A DNA stretch of 64,000 nt from Nematostella vectensis (Eukaryota > Cnidaria > Anthozoa > Actiniaria > Edwardsiidae), in the NCBI RefSeq assembly GCF_932526225.1, contig NC_064039.1, positions 11,676,139 to 11,740,138 of the forward strand, read 5' to 3'. Positions 38,885 through 53,407 of the stretch are shown piece by piece. The number at the start of each line of letters is the position of its first letter. The stretch's first letter is position 1. The translations under genes and the position numbers were made by a program. The notes under the pieces were generated by a model. The model was not told where the DNA came from, made no database searches, and saw nothing but the letters and a program-made list of their open reading frames with translations.

Positions 38885-41800
38885 ACTGTAGTCGACACAT
38901 CCAGACTTCGGGGTCGTAGAGAATTTCCCGATTGACAGAGTGAAGTATTACGAGCGACACCGCTTGTTCAGTACTAGATTGCCCTGAAGAAAATAGAGCA
39001 AAACCGGAACATTGCAAAGGCTGCCATCAATAATAGCCCTCTTTGAATATTCCCGAATTCTCCGTTTCAACTGATATGAATGGAGTTTAGTCATGCACGA
39101 AATACGCTTTTGTGGCATTTTCACTTACCAAGGCAATATCTTGTAAATTCGACTAACACTTCGTGTCATTTGTGATCGTAGTAAAACTGGTAGAGCGGAG
39201 TTGCGAGTATAGCCCTGCGAAAAAAACTCGAGATAAATCATCGATAATCTACAGCAAGGAACAAGTGAATTCGGTCACGAGCCAAAACAATCGTAACCTT
39301 GTGCCATCTGTTAAGCGATACGAGGAGTATTCTACGTACTAAATTTTTACAACTACAGTGAAAAGTGAGTTATCACGGACTGGGTTGACAAAGAGCGTGT
39401 CCACGAGCGAGAGGACGTGAATTATGTTACCTTTACAGGGCTGGGGTAGTGTCCAGTCGCCTTAACATAGAGACCTGGTTGTAGATAGTGGCAGTGGCCA
39501 AAATCTAACTCGGTTTGCGGCGAAATTCGACCAGATTTACTGCCTCGCAAGGTTTTCTGTGCGTTCTACATGCCGAACTGGTACGCACAAATGATTATAA
39601 ATGACATTTGCTAAGAACAGATCTGTCAACCAATAAGCAAGCGCGAGAGGGTCAGAGCTCAACTTTGATTGGCTAACGTACCACGGTGACGTTGATGGTT
39701 TTAGTTATCACTGAACGGTTCAGTACATATCAAGCCAGCCGTAGATTGAGCGTCGTGAGGCTGAAAATTGTCAGAAAACACTTTAATGAATGCTCTAGAA
39801 CTACAAATACACGTCAATTTCGACACATCAAACTTCCTTTTGTGGAATTGGCAACAGAAAAAAAAAACAGAACAAAAGTTAAGCGGCACATTTAAATAAG
39901 TCTTTCCACTTCCCTTTCTTTCAGAAATACAACACATCAACGGAATCACTAAAGCACACCATTGTATTCTAAATATTCAAGGACAACACATTTATCCAGT
40001 TTCATGACGCAAGAGGATCATCTCATGTCATGAGAGATAAATAATGGTTATTTCCTCAAACGCGCACAGAAGTGCGAAATGCAGTATTTTCCAATCATAT
40101 TAATATAGCTCTCCCACTACCAGCTTTCCTTCTCGTGGTGCAAAAACAAACAGGGTTGGCTGGAGCGGTGATAAATAATACATTCTCTCATTTCCATGTT
40201 TCTCATTCTAGAACTGCTGGGTTTTGCAAATTACTATAAGCTCTCCGTGCCTCTCTGTTGCGAAAGGCAAGTTGATGAACTATTGATTGATTCAATTTTC
40301 AAGTTCAGCCAATTGCGACAGGCTGTTTGAAGAGTGTTTTTTTTATTGGAAACGTTGTAGCAAGTCTTTTGTCAATAAGGCTTGTTCTAAGCTATCTGGG
40401 TCTCATGTAAGGCCAAGTGCACCATTCACAAGTTTATATTGTTTCTAAAATCTTAATTCTCTGTAGAACAGTTAGGGGTAATAGTTGTAAAGCGGTGAAC
40501 ATAACCAGATAAAAAACGAAACTAAAAATTGACCCCTCTTAAGTTAGACTATTGCATCATGACAAGGGAAATGTATGTGTTTATATTCCTTTAAAGATAA
40601 AAAATACCAGGGAAAATTTACCGGAACCCTTAAAATAAAAACAGACAAGCGACGCGGGAGGCATAGAATTGAATTTATTTATGTGCAGTTCGATAAGCTA
40701 CTCTGAGCTCTCGATCGGAGATGGTTTATTCACATGTTTATTCACATTCAGTTTTTTCATCCCCCATTTTAGCAGTAGGACTGCTAGAGGGCTCAATTCT
40801 TTACTGGGATATAATTATTTAAACTCACACAATCGGCAAGGGTTTGGATTTATTGAATTAATGGGCAAAGACTTCGGTGAAATATGTCCTGCTAGTATTT
40901 TTTGAAAACATGGCTTTGGCCACGCACGAAACACGATGCATGAAAGTTAATATGAAATAGTATAAAGTCAATGCGAAAAAAAAAGCAAACTAAGATCATA
41001 TTTGTTTTGTCTTTTTGAGAAAGCAATTAACAAAGAACAAGGACATGTGTTTCAATCTTGTTAAGAAAAGTTTGTTAAAAGAGAAAATTTTCTATTAAAA
41101 AAGTAGGGGCGGAGCAAAGATAACCTCTATCATCTATCTATTATTATTTCTATATTTTCGAATACAAAGTTTGCATAAAATGGATAAAAGAAATTTATGA
41201 ATATCTAATTATGAGTGTTTTGAATTAGTATTGTGTAAACCTGAATTTAATTAGAAATTCGTTGAGAGAGGGGTGGGGACGCACTTAGCTTGCATTTGAG
41301 CAGTTGTTATCACCCATGCAATACAAATGGCAATTTTTTTTTACAATTATGAACATTACCTAAATATTTTTCATTCGGTGCTTTTGTTTGGCGTACTCGG
41401 AGTCACAAGTAGTTCAATTTCATTCAACACACGCGTAGTAGTATAGAACCACTTTCGCAAAACATTCGCAAGTGATCTGTATTGATTCTAGTGTAAACAT
41501 CTTACCCTACTCGGTACATCCTATTTGCTCGTCAAAACCTTTAAATAAATACATTCAATAAGATTGCGGTAATGATTGGTTCGCTGACTTTTCTTTTAAT
41601 GGGAAGCAATTTGAAACAAAGAACCCCAAAAACATCAGAGGAATTATAGAATGACGCTAAAGTGGACCTTGTTAACACCATGTAAGTGAAGGTGAGTGAA
41701 GTGAGTACTAGGTCGAACTGCTGCTTCCGATGCTTGGCGCTCATGTTACGATAGCTTCCAAAATAAACTCGTAGATGCACCAGTGGGTACCAATATTCTA

Positions 41801-41997
41801 AACGTTACCTTTAAAGAAAGCGATAGTATCTCATATGACGTTTAATTTAAGTGTCGTTATCAGGATGTTCACACGATGTGTAATGTATACGAAAAATGGG
41901 AGATATAGCGTCAACTACAACCCAACAAATATCAACTTTGTGTTCTCTGTCTGCGAATTGTCTATTAGCGATATGGGTTTTGCATCTATTTTAAAAC

Positions 41998-42184
41998 GGA
42001 CCATAAAAAATTTGATGCGGCGGGGGAGGGGGGGGGGGGGGTTGCAGGTTTCGGAAACAAATTTTTATGGGTGATTTTGCAAATACCTTATAGCACGATT
42101 TTGTTTATTTACATTTTTGGTCCGCTCCGTTTGTTTTTAGGCAACGCTGCACTCACCCCACCCCCATCAAATTTCTAATGGTCC
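41998..42184. mobile_element. short TIR element with GGACCAT ends (187 bp)
   Basis: Left end GGAC CATAAAAAATTTGATG and right end CATCAAATTTCTAATGGTCC are inverted copies with two mismatches. G-runs follow the left end and C-runs precede the right end. Confidence 0.65.
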
Positions 42185-45098
42185 ATCTCTTAGTTTCGCT
42201 CAGTATTTCAGACGAAATTGATGCTTCCGTAGCGAGCGAACCGGCACCCTACGGTTTTTCTTTCATAACAGACTACCTACAGAGATCCAGAAAGGTAGAT
42301 ATTGCAATTGTTCTCATTCTAGAGCGTAAGCTGAACAACTTGAATGATCATATTTGCATGTAAAGCTGTACACCAAATAGGTACTATAGAACTCCGCTAA
42401 CTCGAACTTGGATAACTCGAATTGTCCGTTTATAGCTAGAAGCGAGGAAGTTTTGTAGCACCCGGGTAACTTGAACCGTTTTTCGTTCCCTTGAACACAT
42501 CGCTGATAACTCCAACTCCAAACTACAAAGTAGCATTTTTGACCACAATAGTTCTACTTTTTGTTTTCTTACGTACACCTAGATATGAAAAATCTTCCCA
42601 TCACGCATATATAAAAATACAAGCAGCTGATAGAATTTTCATTTCTCTCTGTATTCAGAGTTCGATAGTTGTGCTGTATTTTTGACTTGTGTTTGCCAGC
42701 CGGGAAGTAAAATAAGCTGAAGAGCGCTGATGGTGTAATGTCAAGTAACTCATTCAGACAGGTATTTACACTGTCCAAACCTAGGTACTTAATTTATTTA
42801 TTTGAACAAATTCCAGTTAGCAACTACGATATTCTATTTCAACTTTTTTTTTTTTTATGAAATGCATTTTATTTTCAGCTCAACTTAATTAAGAAAACAA
42901 TAGCACAGTTTTATGCCTTAATTGATATTCATGTTTTAAATAACTGTTCGGGCAAAAATATAACAAACTATCAATAATATCAAGAATTAATTCGCACAAA
43001 AAACCCGCTCTGATGAGACCTGTTTAAAACGGGCACCCCGTTAAAAAACCCCTTTAAAGAGGATAGTTTGCAAGGTCCATAGAAAAGAAAACCCCATACA
43101 TTCAATAATAGATATCCTTTTCCGAGGAAAGGACATCCCGTTCCAGAGGACAGTTTTCAATTCAAGGTCCCGAGGAAAGATAACCTATATTTTATAAATG
43201 ATAATCCCGTTGTAGAGGACAGTTTGTCTCGAGAAAATAAAGCTATAAAATACGTTTCAGTATTTGCACCGAACATTGGCTACTTAGCATATAAATATCT
43301 AGGCTAGGCTATTAAAGTTGGATAGGTACCAGAGCGACTGATTGATTGAGCAAGTTAATGACTGATTTAGTCGGGTAAGTATGAATACTTTTTGAGTTAT
43401 TTAGCAATTTGAACGAGTGATTTTGGGGGTATTGAGTGACGCGCGCGATTGAGTGATTTACGTGATTTAAGTGAGAAGATATAGACAAATACTTCGTAAA
43501 TAGCACGATTACATTATCATTATAGATTCAAAAAGAGCAGGGCCGCGGCAAGGGAGGGGCATGGGGGAGACCTGTGTCCCAATAATTTCGAAAGTCATAT
43601 TCTCAGTCTTCCGAGCTAGTTATCTCAAAGGGTTATTTGAAAAGACAAAAGGGAATATTCTTTTATGAACGTACATTAAGATTATGAAGAATCTTGATCA
43701 CTCTACTCGGAGCGGTTGTTTCTAACTTACGGGACTAATAAGATGTTTTTTTAATGCCGTGTGTCTATGTCGCGAAGCTTATCTTATTTTTCCCTGCTTG
43801 GCTCTTTCATTTCATATTTCTTATCAACATGGAAAGCCGACATAAAAAGACAATAAGGTTTTTAGTGATTATGAATATTTAAGCTGGTGATTGTGAAATT
43901 AGCACACTGGTGGGTAGTATACAAAACCTAAGCTTTTAACTTATTATTTTAGGTAATTTAGCTTTTTAATTGGAGAAATTAAGAACGAATTAATTCCAAG
44001 TGTTTCGAGTATTAGCCGACAAAAGGGAAAAACCCTGGAACAAACCTGGATTGATGAAAATGACTTTCGGCATTTTGTTGAGTATAAAGCGCGTTTGTTG
44101 CTTATTTAGTACTGATACTAGGTACACTAAGCGCTCTTAGCATTAAGAAAAAGCCGCATACTATCCCGAATATCGTAGCCGCCCATCTGCTTGCTTCACA
44201 TAGATCATTTGCAACGATATCTATTGCAAATGTGACGAAAATACAAACTTATAACTCATAACTGCCTACAACGCGACATTTATATTATGTTTAAACGAGC
44301 GGGAATGATATCAGAAAAACAAGAAAAAATAGCCATGTTTCCAGATGAAGCGACAAACAAAGACTTAGCAATCTTGAGAGGTTTTGTCACGCTCACCAAA
44401 CATGCCAACTTTTTCAATTAACAAAAAGAGATTGATCTCTGCTCTTTCTTCATTTGTTCACACAAAAGCCTTTCATAGTCATGACAGGCTAACATCATTA
44501 CTACATCATGTACATATACATTATATACAACTAATCGGGACGGAAGAATAGGAGAAGCGGGTAAAGTCCATAACATCTGTCCAGGAAATTGAAACTGATA
44601 GTAATATTTCCTCCCTTTTTCACATATCAATTGAAAAATGCGCCAATTTCATTTATTTAGTTTGAAATATCAAACGACTATCAAACGACCCTGAAATATC
44701 AGCACCCATTGAACCAAAAAAGACGTCGCACAAACAGAAAATCCCATCTACAGTGTGGATTTGATTGGAGGGGGGGAGCATTTTTTTCTCATATTCTCTT
44801 ACCAAAATGGAACTTTGAAAATACGGAATGACTATAATTTCCAATTTCCTGAAGTTGAAGCTGTTGATTTTGTGATATTGTAATCCCTTAACACTATCTT
44901 TTGTCACTTGTCATTTGCGAATATCCATACGCACAGTAACTACTCAATTCTCCATTTGCCCGGGTAATGTTAGAGCAGTAATAAAAGAACAACAGAAAAC
45001 AAAGAACGACACACCAGCCGTTCTTTCTTGTCATCGGAGTTAAAAATAAGAGAAGAAGAAAGGATAAAAAATGTTTGTCAGCTTAAATTCACCCTTTA

Positions 45099-45523
45099 AG
45101 CCTTGTTTTTACTAGTGACGCAAGCTCAAGCGCAGACGCAAGCTCAAGCGCAAGAGAGTTGCAGTCGACACAGCAATAAGCGCAAGCATAAGCGCAATGC
45201 ATCACAAGGAATGCAAGGATTTCAAAGACCGCAACAATAAGCGAAAAGCTTGGGAAGAGGTTACCCAAGAAATGGGGATAAAACAAGGTAAATTATTACA
45301 AATATTCAAAATGAGGCCCAAAGTGCGAGACGAGAGAGGAAATGGCGCCTTTTTCTAAGAAGTAAAATCAGCAACACCAAACGCTTTTCTTTTTCCGCCA
45401 TATTATATCAACTCACGGTATGGCATGGCACTAGTGAAAACTGAGTTTGTGCTTGCGGTTATCCAAAACTCGTTTGCGCTTGCGTCCGTGCTTATGCTTG
45501 CGTCACTAGTGTAAACTAAGGCT
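45099..45523. mobile_element. MITE with AGCCTT ends and TTA duplication (425 bp)
   Basis: The left end AGCCTTGTTTTTACTAGTG and the right end (reverse strand AGCCTTAGTTTACACTAGTG) are inverted repeats, continuing inward with ACGCAAGCTCAAGCGC-like words. TTA flanks both ends, the target site of PIF/Harbinger-type elements. Confidence 0.75.
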
Positions 45524-45723
45524 TTAGATGCGCTGTTATTCAAAAATAATGCAAGTATGTTGTTTACGTAGTTTCTTTTTACACCCGCTTACGTCCTCTT
45601 GAATGAAGAGTCTTAGTCGCCATTTTGTCATCTAGCAAAATACCAAGTGGGAGAAGGCATCCATTCACTTGCATTTAGCCAAGCCAATTTCAGCTATTGT
45701 GCCTTACTATAACATTTTCTGTT

Positions 45724-45904
45724 CAGGTCCGTAGCCAGGATTTTAAACGGGGGGGGGGGGGGGGGGGGGTTCGTTTACCCATTTAGCGGACCATTTTCTC
45801 TTAGGAGCTCGTCCTAGCTTGCAGTGGTACTCAATTTTCCTTCATCAAGGCGGACCTTCAAGTCGTGTGGGGTGGTTCTTCCGAACCCCCTGATTACGGG
45901 CCTG
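45724..45904. mobile_element. MITE with CAGGTCCGTAGCCAGG ends (181 bp)
   Basis: Left end CAGGTCCGTAGCCAGG, right end CCTGATTACGGGCCTG, with a G-run of about 21 bases after the left end. It is homologous over its right part to 30294-30404. Confidence 0.75.
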
Positions 45905-46792
45905 CTGTTGAATTCTGCAAGTGGCATTTTCTATTTTGCTTTCTATAACAAGCAGTTTGACAGTAGTGCTTGTCTACCCGTGAAGAAAACATCGATAATT
46001 CGCCATCTTATAGGGAAGAGTATAAATGGATTTTCTTTTAAACTTGAAAAAAATATCAATGTATAATTACCGTAATGTTAACACTGTTGTTAGAGATTCA
46101 CATTATTTTCTTGAGTTGCGGTACAAAAAAACTTGCAAGGGCGATTCTACTCTTTACTACTGCTGCCCTCTAGGTGATCATAGATTTAGATGTATATTCA
46201 TAGATGTATACACTCTTTAATTAGACGCTGCGCTATTTGTTAGGATATTAAACTAAAACAGGAACAGACACGCCTACAATGTTATTAGCATGCAGCTTTC
46301 AGAAAAAAACAAGTCAGGTAAATCATGTCAGAAATTATTTACTATAAACCGCAACTAGAGGAGGAAACAGGCTACCTTTATCCGGTATTGCAATAAATCT
46401 GAAGAATACTTAGGGTGTTACCAGTATATTATTCTATAATTTTTCGAGACATTACTCTCTTCTAATAAAGATTGCCTTGTTAACCAGAAAGAATTTCATG
46501 AAAGTACAAGGGTGCTAGGTAGGGGGATGGGCCGTAGCAGTTCTCGAGATATGGAGGGGGGGGGGCAAGATAAAAGATGACAATTGGGTGTCACAGCTAC
46601 TGGTTATTTCCTTATATATTTTTTTAATACTGGAAGCCACTAGCCCCTAGGGTTCCTCCCAAATCACACTTTCTGCATATTCCAATTACCAGTACAAAAT
46701 CACTAACCTTTAGTCGATCTTCTTTTTTCGTTTTGAAAACTGTGAAGCCAAGTGAGCTTTCTTTTCACATTTTTTTTTTAATTTGGCGATCA

Positions 46793-47530
46793 GGGGCCGG
46801 TTTCTGAAAGGCCGATTTACCCTAGATCAGCGCCTAATCCCGGGTTAAAATTCGCTAATCGTAGGTCAGCTAGTCTACGGATAACTCACTGTTCCCGAAA
46901 GCCAAATAACCACCCGATTTACTATTCCTGGATTAAATTAAGTGAAAAACTGGTTTGACGAATAAAATAAACACAGGATACCCAGTAGATCAATAGAGAG
47001 CAACTCAAATTTACCTTCGGTGGGATTTTTTTTCGCAGAGAAGCCCCAAAACACCTCCTCATCACCTGTAATTACCTCCATTTCATTGCCAAAAATGTCA
47101 TTTGCAGCATTCGAGTTGGTGCGTGACACTAGCGAGACGAATTCTTTTCAAGTATAAATTTCATGTAACTTTCTGTCTGTCCCTGCACAATTTTCGAAGC
47201 AGCATCGCAACAATAGTCGCATAACAAAGCGAATTTATGTTAGGACATTTGATCCCTACATTGTTTTTGTGTAACGTCTTTTTTGACGGCAACTTCATTT
47301 TATGAAACTTTCGTTCTACTTCAAAGTTTGGGAGGCCTGTGTTACGCAAACTAAGGTTAGCGAGTTAACCCACCTCGCGATCAGGGTTAGATTTCACCTC
47401 CAAACTAACCCAGAGTTAGCGCTAACTAGCGTTTCGGGAACAGAACTAATCCGGGGGTAAAAATTTAATTGTGGGTTAGGGCAAATTTAACCCTGGGTTA
47501 GCGCTAATTGGCTTTTCAGGAACCGGCCCC
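46793..47530. mobile_element. TIR element with GGGGCCGG ends (738 bp)
   Basis: Ends GGGGCCGGTTTCTGAAAGGC and (reverse strand) GGGGCCGGTTCCTGAAAAGC, followed by inverted GGGTTA/AGCGCTAA motifs. Same end type as the 129-bp element at 6490. Inside on the minus strand an open frame near 47115-46940 reads VITGDEEVFWGFSAKKNP, which I do not recognise; it is too short for a transposase. Confidence 0.7.
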
Positions 47531-50500
47531 AGAATGGGATTGACGTATATTGGATATTTCAGGACAACCAGAGGGCATCTCTTGATGCTTGATTCAAATT
47601 AATCATCTTTCATACATAAAAGCTAATTTGACAGTTAATTAGATAATTCAAACTCTTTTCGGAGTGACAAGTGAATTCGCAATTCCTTCAGGGAGAATAA
47701 AAGCCATTCTGAGTTTAAATGAGTTTGTGGGAAGCACTCATTGCATCTTCCTTCACTCATCACCTGTCGCTGCAATCCTTATTGGTTAAAGCATTTCACG
47801 CTGTCGCTAAAACATTGATTAACAATTCACACTTTTGTTAATTCAGTAGTCTCATGCAGTGTATGGATACACGTTAAACTGTGATAATGGATTTTCCGAG
47901 ACCTTCACTCGCCATATGTTATCATAGCATATCTTGCATAGACACATGGAGATAAAAACAAATGGGAAAGTGGAGGGGCGAAGTTCACTCACGGATACGC
48001 GTTTTTACCTGAGGGAGGTTGTAATCTTTCATGAGAATGGAAAAAAAAAGAAATAGTTAAGTAACACATAAATTGTTCCGCTATACAGCATAAAATGGAT
48101 TAAATAAGATTACGAAGGGTGGATAAATCGAACCAAAATTAATTTCCAAGAGATTTTTTCATGCATTTGTCATGCATAATTTTAACCCCATTTCAAACCC
48201 TCCATGTAAAAATAAGGAAATTCAATCTCTGAATGTTCACGCTTCTTTTTTATACTGTAAAAGCACACTAGCATACAGCAAGACAGAGGAAAAAAATGGC
48301 ATGAAATTTTCCAATTCTCAATATATAAGCTTAAGATTTCGCATACAAGGGGTTCCTCTGACCAAAAGCTTAATTACAAATTTGAAAGAAATTATGAAAG
48401 AAAATATGAAATTTAGATAATAGCGAGCAAAGTTAGGTTAATTTCTGATCAGAGCCCGACTTCTCCCTAAAAACAAGGAGAATTAATACTTTGAACATTT
48501 GAAAATTGCACTTTAAGCCTCATATCTCGAAGACGAATCCATTAGAAAAAAATACTTTTTGATATGTTGGTTTACATAACATAAAGAACCTCTATGCAAA
48601 AATTCAAGCTTACCGAAGTTAACCAGACCTTATTTTGGGAAAACTGGCCATTTTTTTTTTGCTCTACAGCAATAGACCATGATGGTCTCTTGAAGACACA
48701 TATTGGCACCAGTGGCCAAGACGGGACGCTAGAAAATTTGAAAAACAGATAATCGGCCTCTTTCATAAGGCAAGACTCACGCACTTAAAAGAATATATTT
48801 AAGTTATAATAATCACCATCTTCGACTTTTTTCGCGATTGTAAATGGAAATAACTCGACCTTATTTACGTTGTCCAGTTAGAGTGTCTCCTTACGAAATA
48901 TTGAATGATTGATTTACTTGCTTTGGTGACATTGGGTAGAAAAAGCAATTGCTGGATTCTTCGCATTGATTTTACTACATGATGTTCCAATCATAAAGAG
49001 ATAGAGTTGAGCGCCAGAACGTTGAAAATTGGGCGGCCACGGTAGCGCGCGTGCAAATACTAAGAACAGCTAATGTCAGGCGTTAAAACAATTGTTTTAA
49101 ATCGTCGAAAACACTTAATATACCATTTAGGTCATCTCGAAATTTTATGGCTTGCTTTTGAAATGGTGGGCGTAAACTGCATGTGTATCAATCAAATACA
49201 GATCGATGTTGCATATCCTTGCATATTTTAGGTGTGTGAATTAAACATTAAAACGGCCTTCAGTTAAAAAAAAAGAAAAAAGAAAACGTCGGGCAGTAAT
49301 GACAACTGCTCCCATATATAGCTGCGCAAATAATCGCGGGAATAATTGGGTCATAGAACTAGCGGATTTACTTATGATAACGGAAGATTACCCCATACCA
49401 AGGGGTTAGCGCTGCGAGTGATTCACGCAACCAGCTAAAATCATCTGTTGAAGATGACAATCCGACTAATAAAAAAGACATTCGGAAAATGCCTAAACTT
49501 CGGAGCAAGCCTTTCATTATATGCAACGGAAATAACTTCAACTTTTCTGTTTTTTTGTGTGTGTGTGTGTGTGTCATTTTTATCACACCGACCCAAAACA
49601 AATTCATTGATATTCATCAATCGATTGTTATACTTAGCTTCAATTATAAAACTGTTAAAGAAAAATAATACATATGTAGCTTATAGCTTACTACACTAGT
49701 TCAATGAAATTTTCCAACTGAAACATGAAAACATTTCTTGGTTATCGCCGGATGTGTTTGTAAGTTTTAGGTTTTGTTAGAGGTCGTACTGGGCTGTTTC
49801 AGGTCAAGTGAAACGCCGACACAAATTACCATGTTTTGATAGACCTCTTCAGAGTTGATTTTATCTCAAAGTGCATTACAGAGATCCGTGTGCCCACGCT
49901 TAGAGGGAAAATACATATTTTGTCAATCAAACGCCCGACTTAAGAATATAAATTACCCTTAATAGTTTCTATTTTATTTAATGTTCTTCTATAAAAGAAA
50001 AGACATATTTTGGGGAAAAATTTATCATGTATATAGGTAGAAAAATTCCACTCACGAGTACTTATTTTTTCACATTACGAAAAACCCTCTCAGACCTCGT
50101 GGTATGGAGGCAGAAAAAAATACATACACGATGAAAACAAAGCCTGGGGAAAATGTATACAGCCCAAATTAGACAGAAAGTTTTGCCAAAAATTGTCTAA
50201 AAACAGCTACTGTGACCATCTTTAGTCAACGGAGAAAATTTTTGAAAAGAAACTAAAATTCCTCGGTGCCAGACCCCCAAAACGACAACGCTCTGGGATT
50301 GAAGACAGTGAATCAGCTTGCGCGCACGGCATTGTGGTAAGGCGTTCGATGCTGAAACTGCTGATAGACAAGTACCTTCGTCGCAATTGGTAGGGTGCTG
50401 ATAAATTATACCGAAAAACAAGCAAACATAAACATAAAGAGGAAAACTAGAAAACAAACAAACAAACAAGCGGAGAAACAACAAGCGAGACAAACAAGGG

Positions 50501-53407
50501 AATTAAATTTAGCGAAAATTTCAAAAGCACAACCCCTATCTTTTAGAATGTTAAAAACTGTTATTTACATCCAAGCCGTGAAACAAGTGAAAAATTGAAA
50601 ATTGTTGATCGTCCAATTAATCTTTGGAAAAACAAGAAAAACAAAAAGTGGGCGGTTATAAAATTTCGCAATATTAAAATTCGCGGGTTTTTTATGTCGC
50701 GATTTAAAAAAAAAGAAATTGGTGCGAAATTTAAATGACGCGAAATATGGTACCAGTAACCTAAGTAGGAAACAAGAATAAACGAACAGGAAACAAATAA
50801 GCAAGCAAAACATAAAAACATACTTAGACAACAAAAGCAAAATAAACAACAACAAGCAAACAAACAAGAAAGCAAACAAACAAGAAAGCAAACAAACATT
50901 AATTAAGCAAATGAAAAGGCAAACAAAAAGCTTGCAAACAAACAAACAAACAAACCAGCACAGGTTATTAAGAAAATAAGCAAAAAAAAAAAAAAAAAAA
51001 AAACTTCTATTAGCCAGCTTGGGAGTCCCGGGCCCGGCCCGAATTTTAAATCCTTTTGTTATATTTCGTAAAGCGCGCAGTCACTCACTTGCGGTTTGAT
51101 TTACAACGTCACCGCAAACGAGACAAGAAATAATGAAGACATGTTCGTCTGAGAGTCTTGTACAGACATGTGTCCACCCTGGGTGCGAAAGCTTGCGTAG
51201 CAAACCAAAAAGGTTGGAATAAGAAGAGACGGAGACGAGGCGCGCGCGCTAGGGAGAGGGAATGATAAAAGAGCTGCCTTCCTCTACATTCGCTATTCGT
51301 TTTATCATTCTCTCCAGGCGCCTGGGGCCTATCCCTCATCTTCCCCAGCCCTTGAGCTTGCTACGAAGGCTACGGGTGCTGGGGCTAGTCGAATCAAGAC
51401 TTTAAACAATATGCTGATGGATAAAGCGCGCAATCCATCACCCGCCCTCCCGTCACCATTCCTACGTCGCACTTTCGGGTTCTCGGCGGTGCCAGAGTCC
51501 TAATCTCGAGTAAAGAATCATCTCAATAGGAGACATAGTATGCCAGACAACACTTAATGAAGACAAACACGTTGACATGGCTAGGCTCTGTAGACATAAG
51601 TAAGATAAAAATACAAGCTAAACAAGCAGAGACAAAAAGAGAAGCCGTTATTTGCAAATAGGACGTCGCAAAACAGCGGCAACAATGGTCAAAGAACAGG
51701 CAGTGCATTTAGGACAGCTTTCAGTGACACGACTTGACGTGCACCGTAAGACATCATAAGGGCCTTAGTAAAAGCTATTTGAGACACGACTTTACGTAAA
51801 CCATCACATTGGATTAAAAACTAACAGTCAGTATTGTGATAATGGTCAACAATGCAATGAAGGGTTTTTCCCGGCTATTTTATGGTTTTTAATATGAGCT
51901 TTTTCATATTGTTTTTATGTGATTGACATTATTTAAACTATCTGGATTTGAAAGTAAATATTTACACTTGGATGGGCTATTTGTTATGTGTTTCGTGCAA
52001 TTCTGGGGACACAGGGAAATAATCATTAGTATTATCAAAAGCATATCGCCAAAAGTTTATCGCTAGCTTCTTTATCACAAGAAAGGCTTAATTGTAGGAA
52101 ATTCAAGTAGATTTTTATTGAAATTTCTTTCACCACTAATCTCTTAGATCCTCCCTTAAATAAAATAAAACCAGCCAGCCGTAGCTCTCTGAATAACCCA
52201 CCTAATGCAAAATGCACGAATAATTTCAAGCCAAAAATAAAACTCTGTATCTTGTTCTACTCCTTTGATGAATGCGACCTGCAGAGAGCCAAATACGACC
52301 GCTACTACGACAATCTTAGCATTATGAATTCCACAGGATTCCACACGACTGAAGCAATTGTTTGTGACATATTTCCTGTCAAAATTCAATGGGAATATAA
52401 CTCTATCGGTTGACTGATTCACCCCAGAACTGTTGGAAACCTACCTTTGGGAATGAGCGTTTCAACATTTTGGATATAAAAAAGGTAAAAAATGTCGTCC
52501 ACGTTTAATCGTGCCAAATTTGACGCATAACTTGAGATATAGGTACCCTTTAATGAGTATGCAAAATCAGACACAGCTTTTACTAACGAAGGATCTAGGT
52601 GCGAGATATCTGTGACTGCGTTTTATGACAAAGGCATGCAATATTTTTTGTTTCCCTACCTGCACAAAGCGGAATACTGAAGCCGTGAATGAGGGATCGC
52701 GTCTCTGTTATCGCAATGTCGGCATACCAAGGAGTGCGTCTTTTACGATCCGAGAAGGGTTGTCTTCAACTGTTGTCGTGATACGGTTGAAAAAAGATAG
52801 GCTTGTCACATGGGAATAACGCCGTATTCCTGGTTCGGTAAATAGCAACAAAGAAATGGCTTTAACGTCATAATATCCTTAGGGTATTCCGAAATGGCAG
52901 CAGTGAAAAAGTGATATTGGAGGTAGAAACAGTCCAGCCACCCGTTGTAATGAGCGCGATAATAAACGAGTCATGAGAAAAATACTGCTGTTTTAAATTT
53001 GTGCAATTTTAAAAAAAGGCAATTAACAGCATTTTTGACATATCTGAATAATTCATTATTCAGATGTTTATTTATTCAATATGATACCTTTCTTTATACT
53101 TATAATCTATTTAATTCAAATGCATGATCACTTAAATACATCTCCCAGGATACCGTAAAAGCTCTAATGAGTGTTCCCCTAGGGCATTTTTCCTTCTCAA
53201 GGAAGGGAGGGGCTTATTGGAGATGATGCGTGCTTATCAAAAAATGTCCCTCCTTTTTTGACACTTGGTATCCCTTCTTCCCCATTCAAAAGTTCCAGAT
53301 GCTGAAAGCTAGTGTATACACATATTTAAAAAAGGTTGCACTCAGAGAATCTATGGGTCGTAACCCGGATTGGTTTATGTGTATCAAATAAATAATAAAA
53401 TAAGCTT

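Larger units (their letters stand above)
39018..53407. other. gene-poor intergenic region
   Basis: About 14 kb in which I find no exon with family similarity. Contents: FAM53 promoter side (39.0-39.5 kb), TIR elements at 41998, 45099, 45724 and 46793, a G-run near 42020 and another at 45752, a TG microsatellite near 49555, AAAC-type simple repeats at 50440-50490 and 50760-50960, and a 20-base A-run near 50985. Open frames here are short and unlike known proteins, except a weak candidate near 52.2 kb. Confidence 0.6.

Noticed and set aside
50197-50945. Long minus-strand frames rich in Phe, Cys and Leu
   Set aside because: They are translations of AAAC-type simple repeats and give no real protein.
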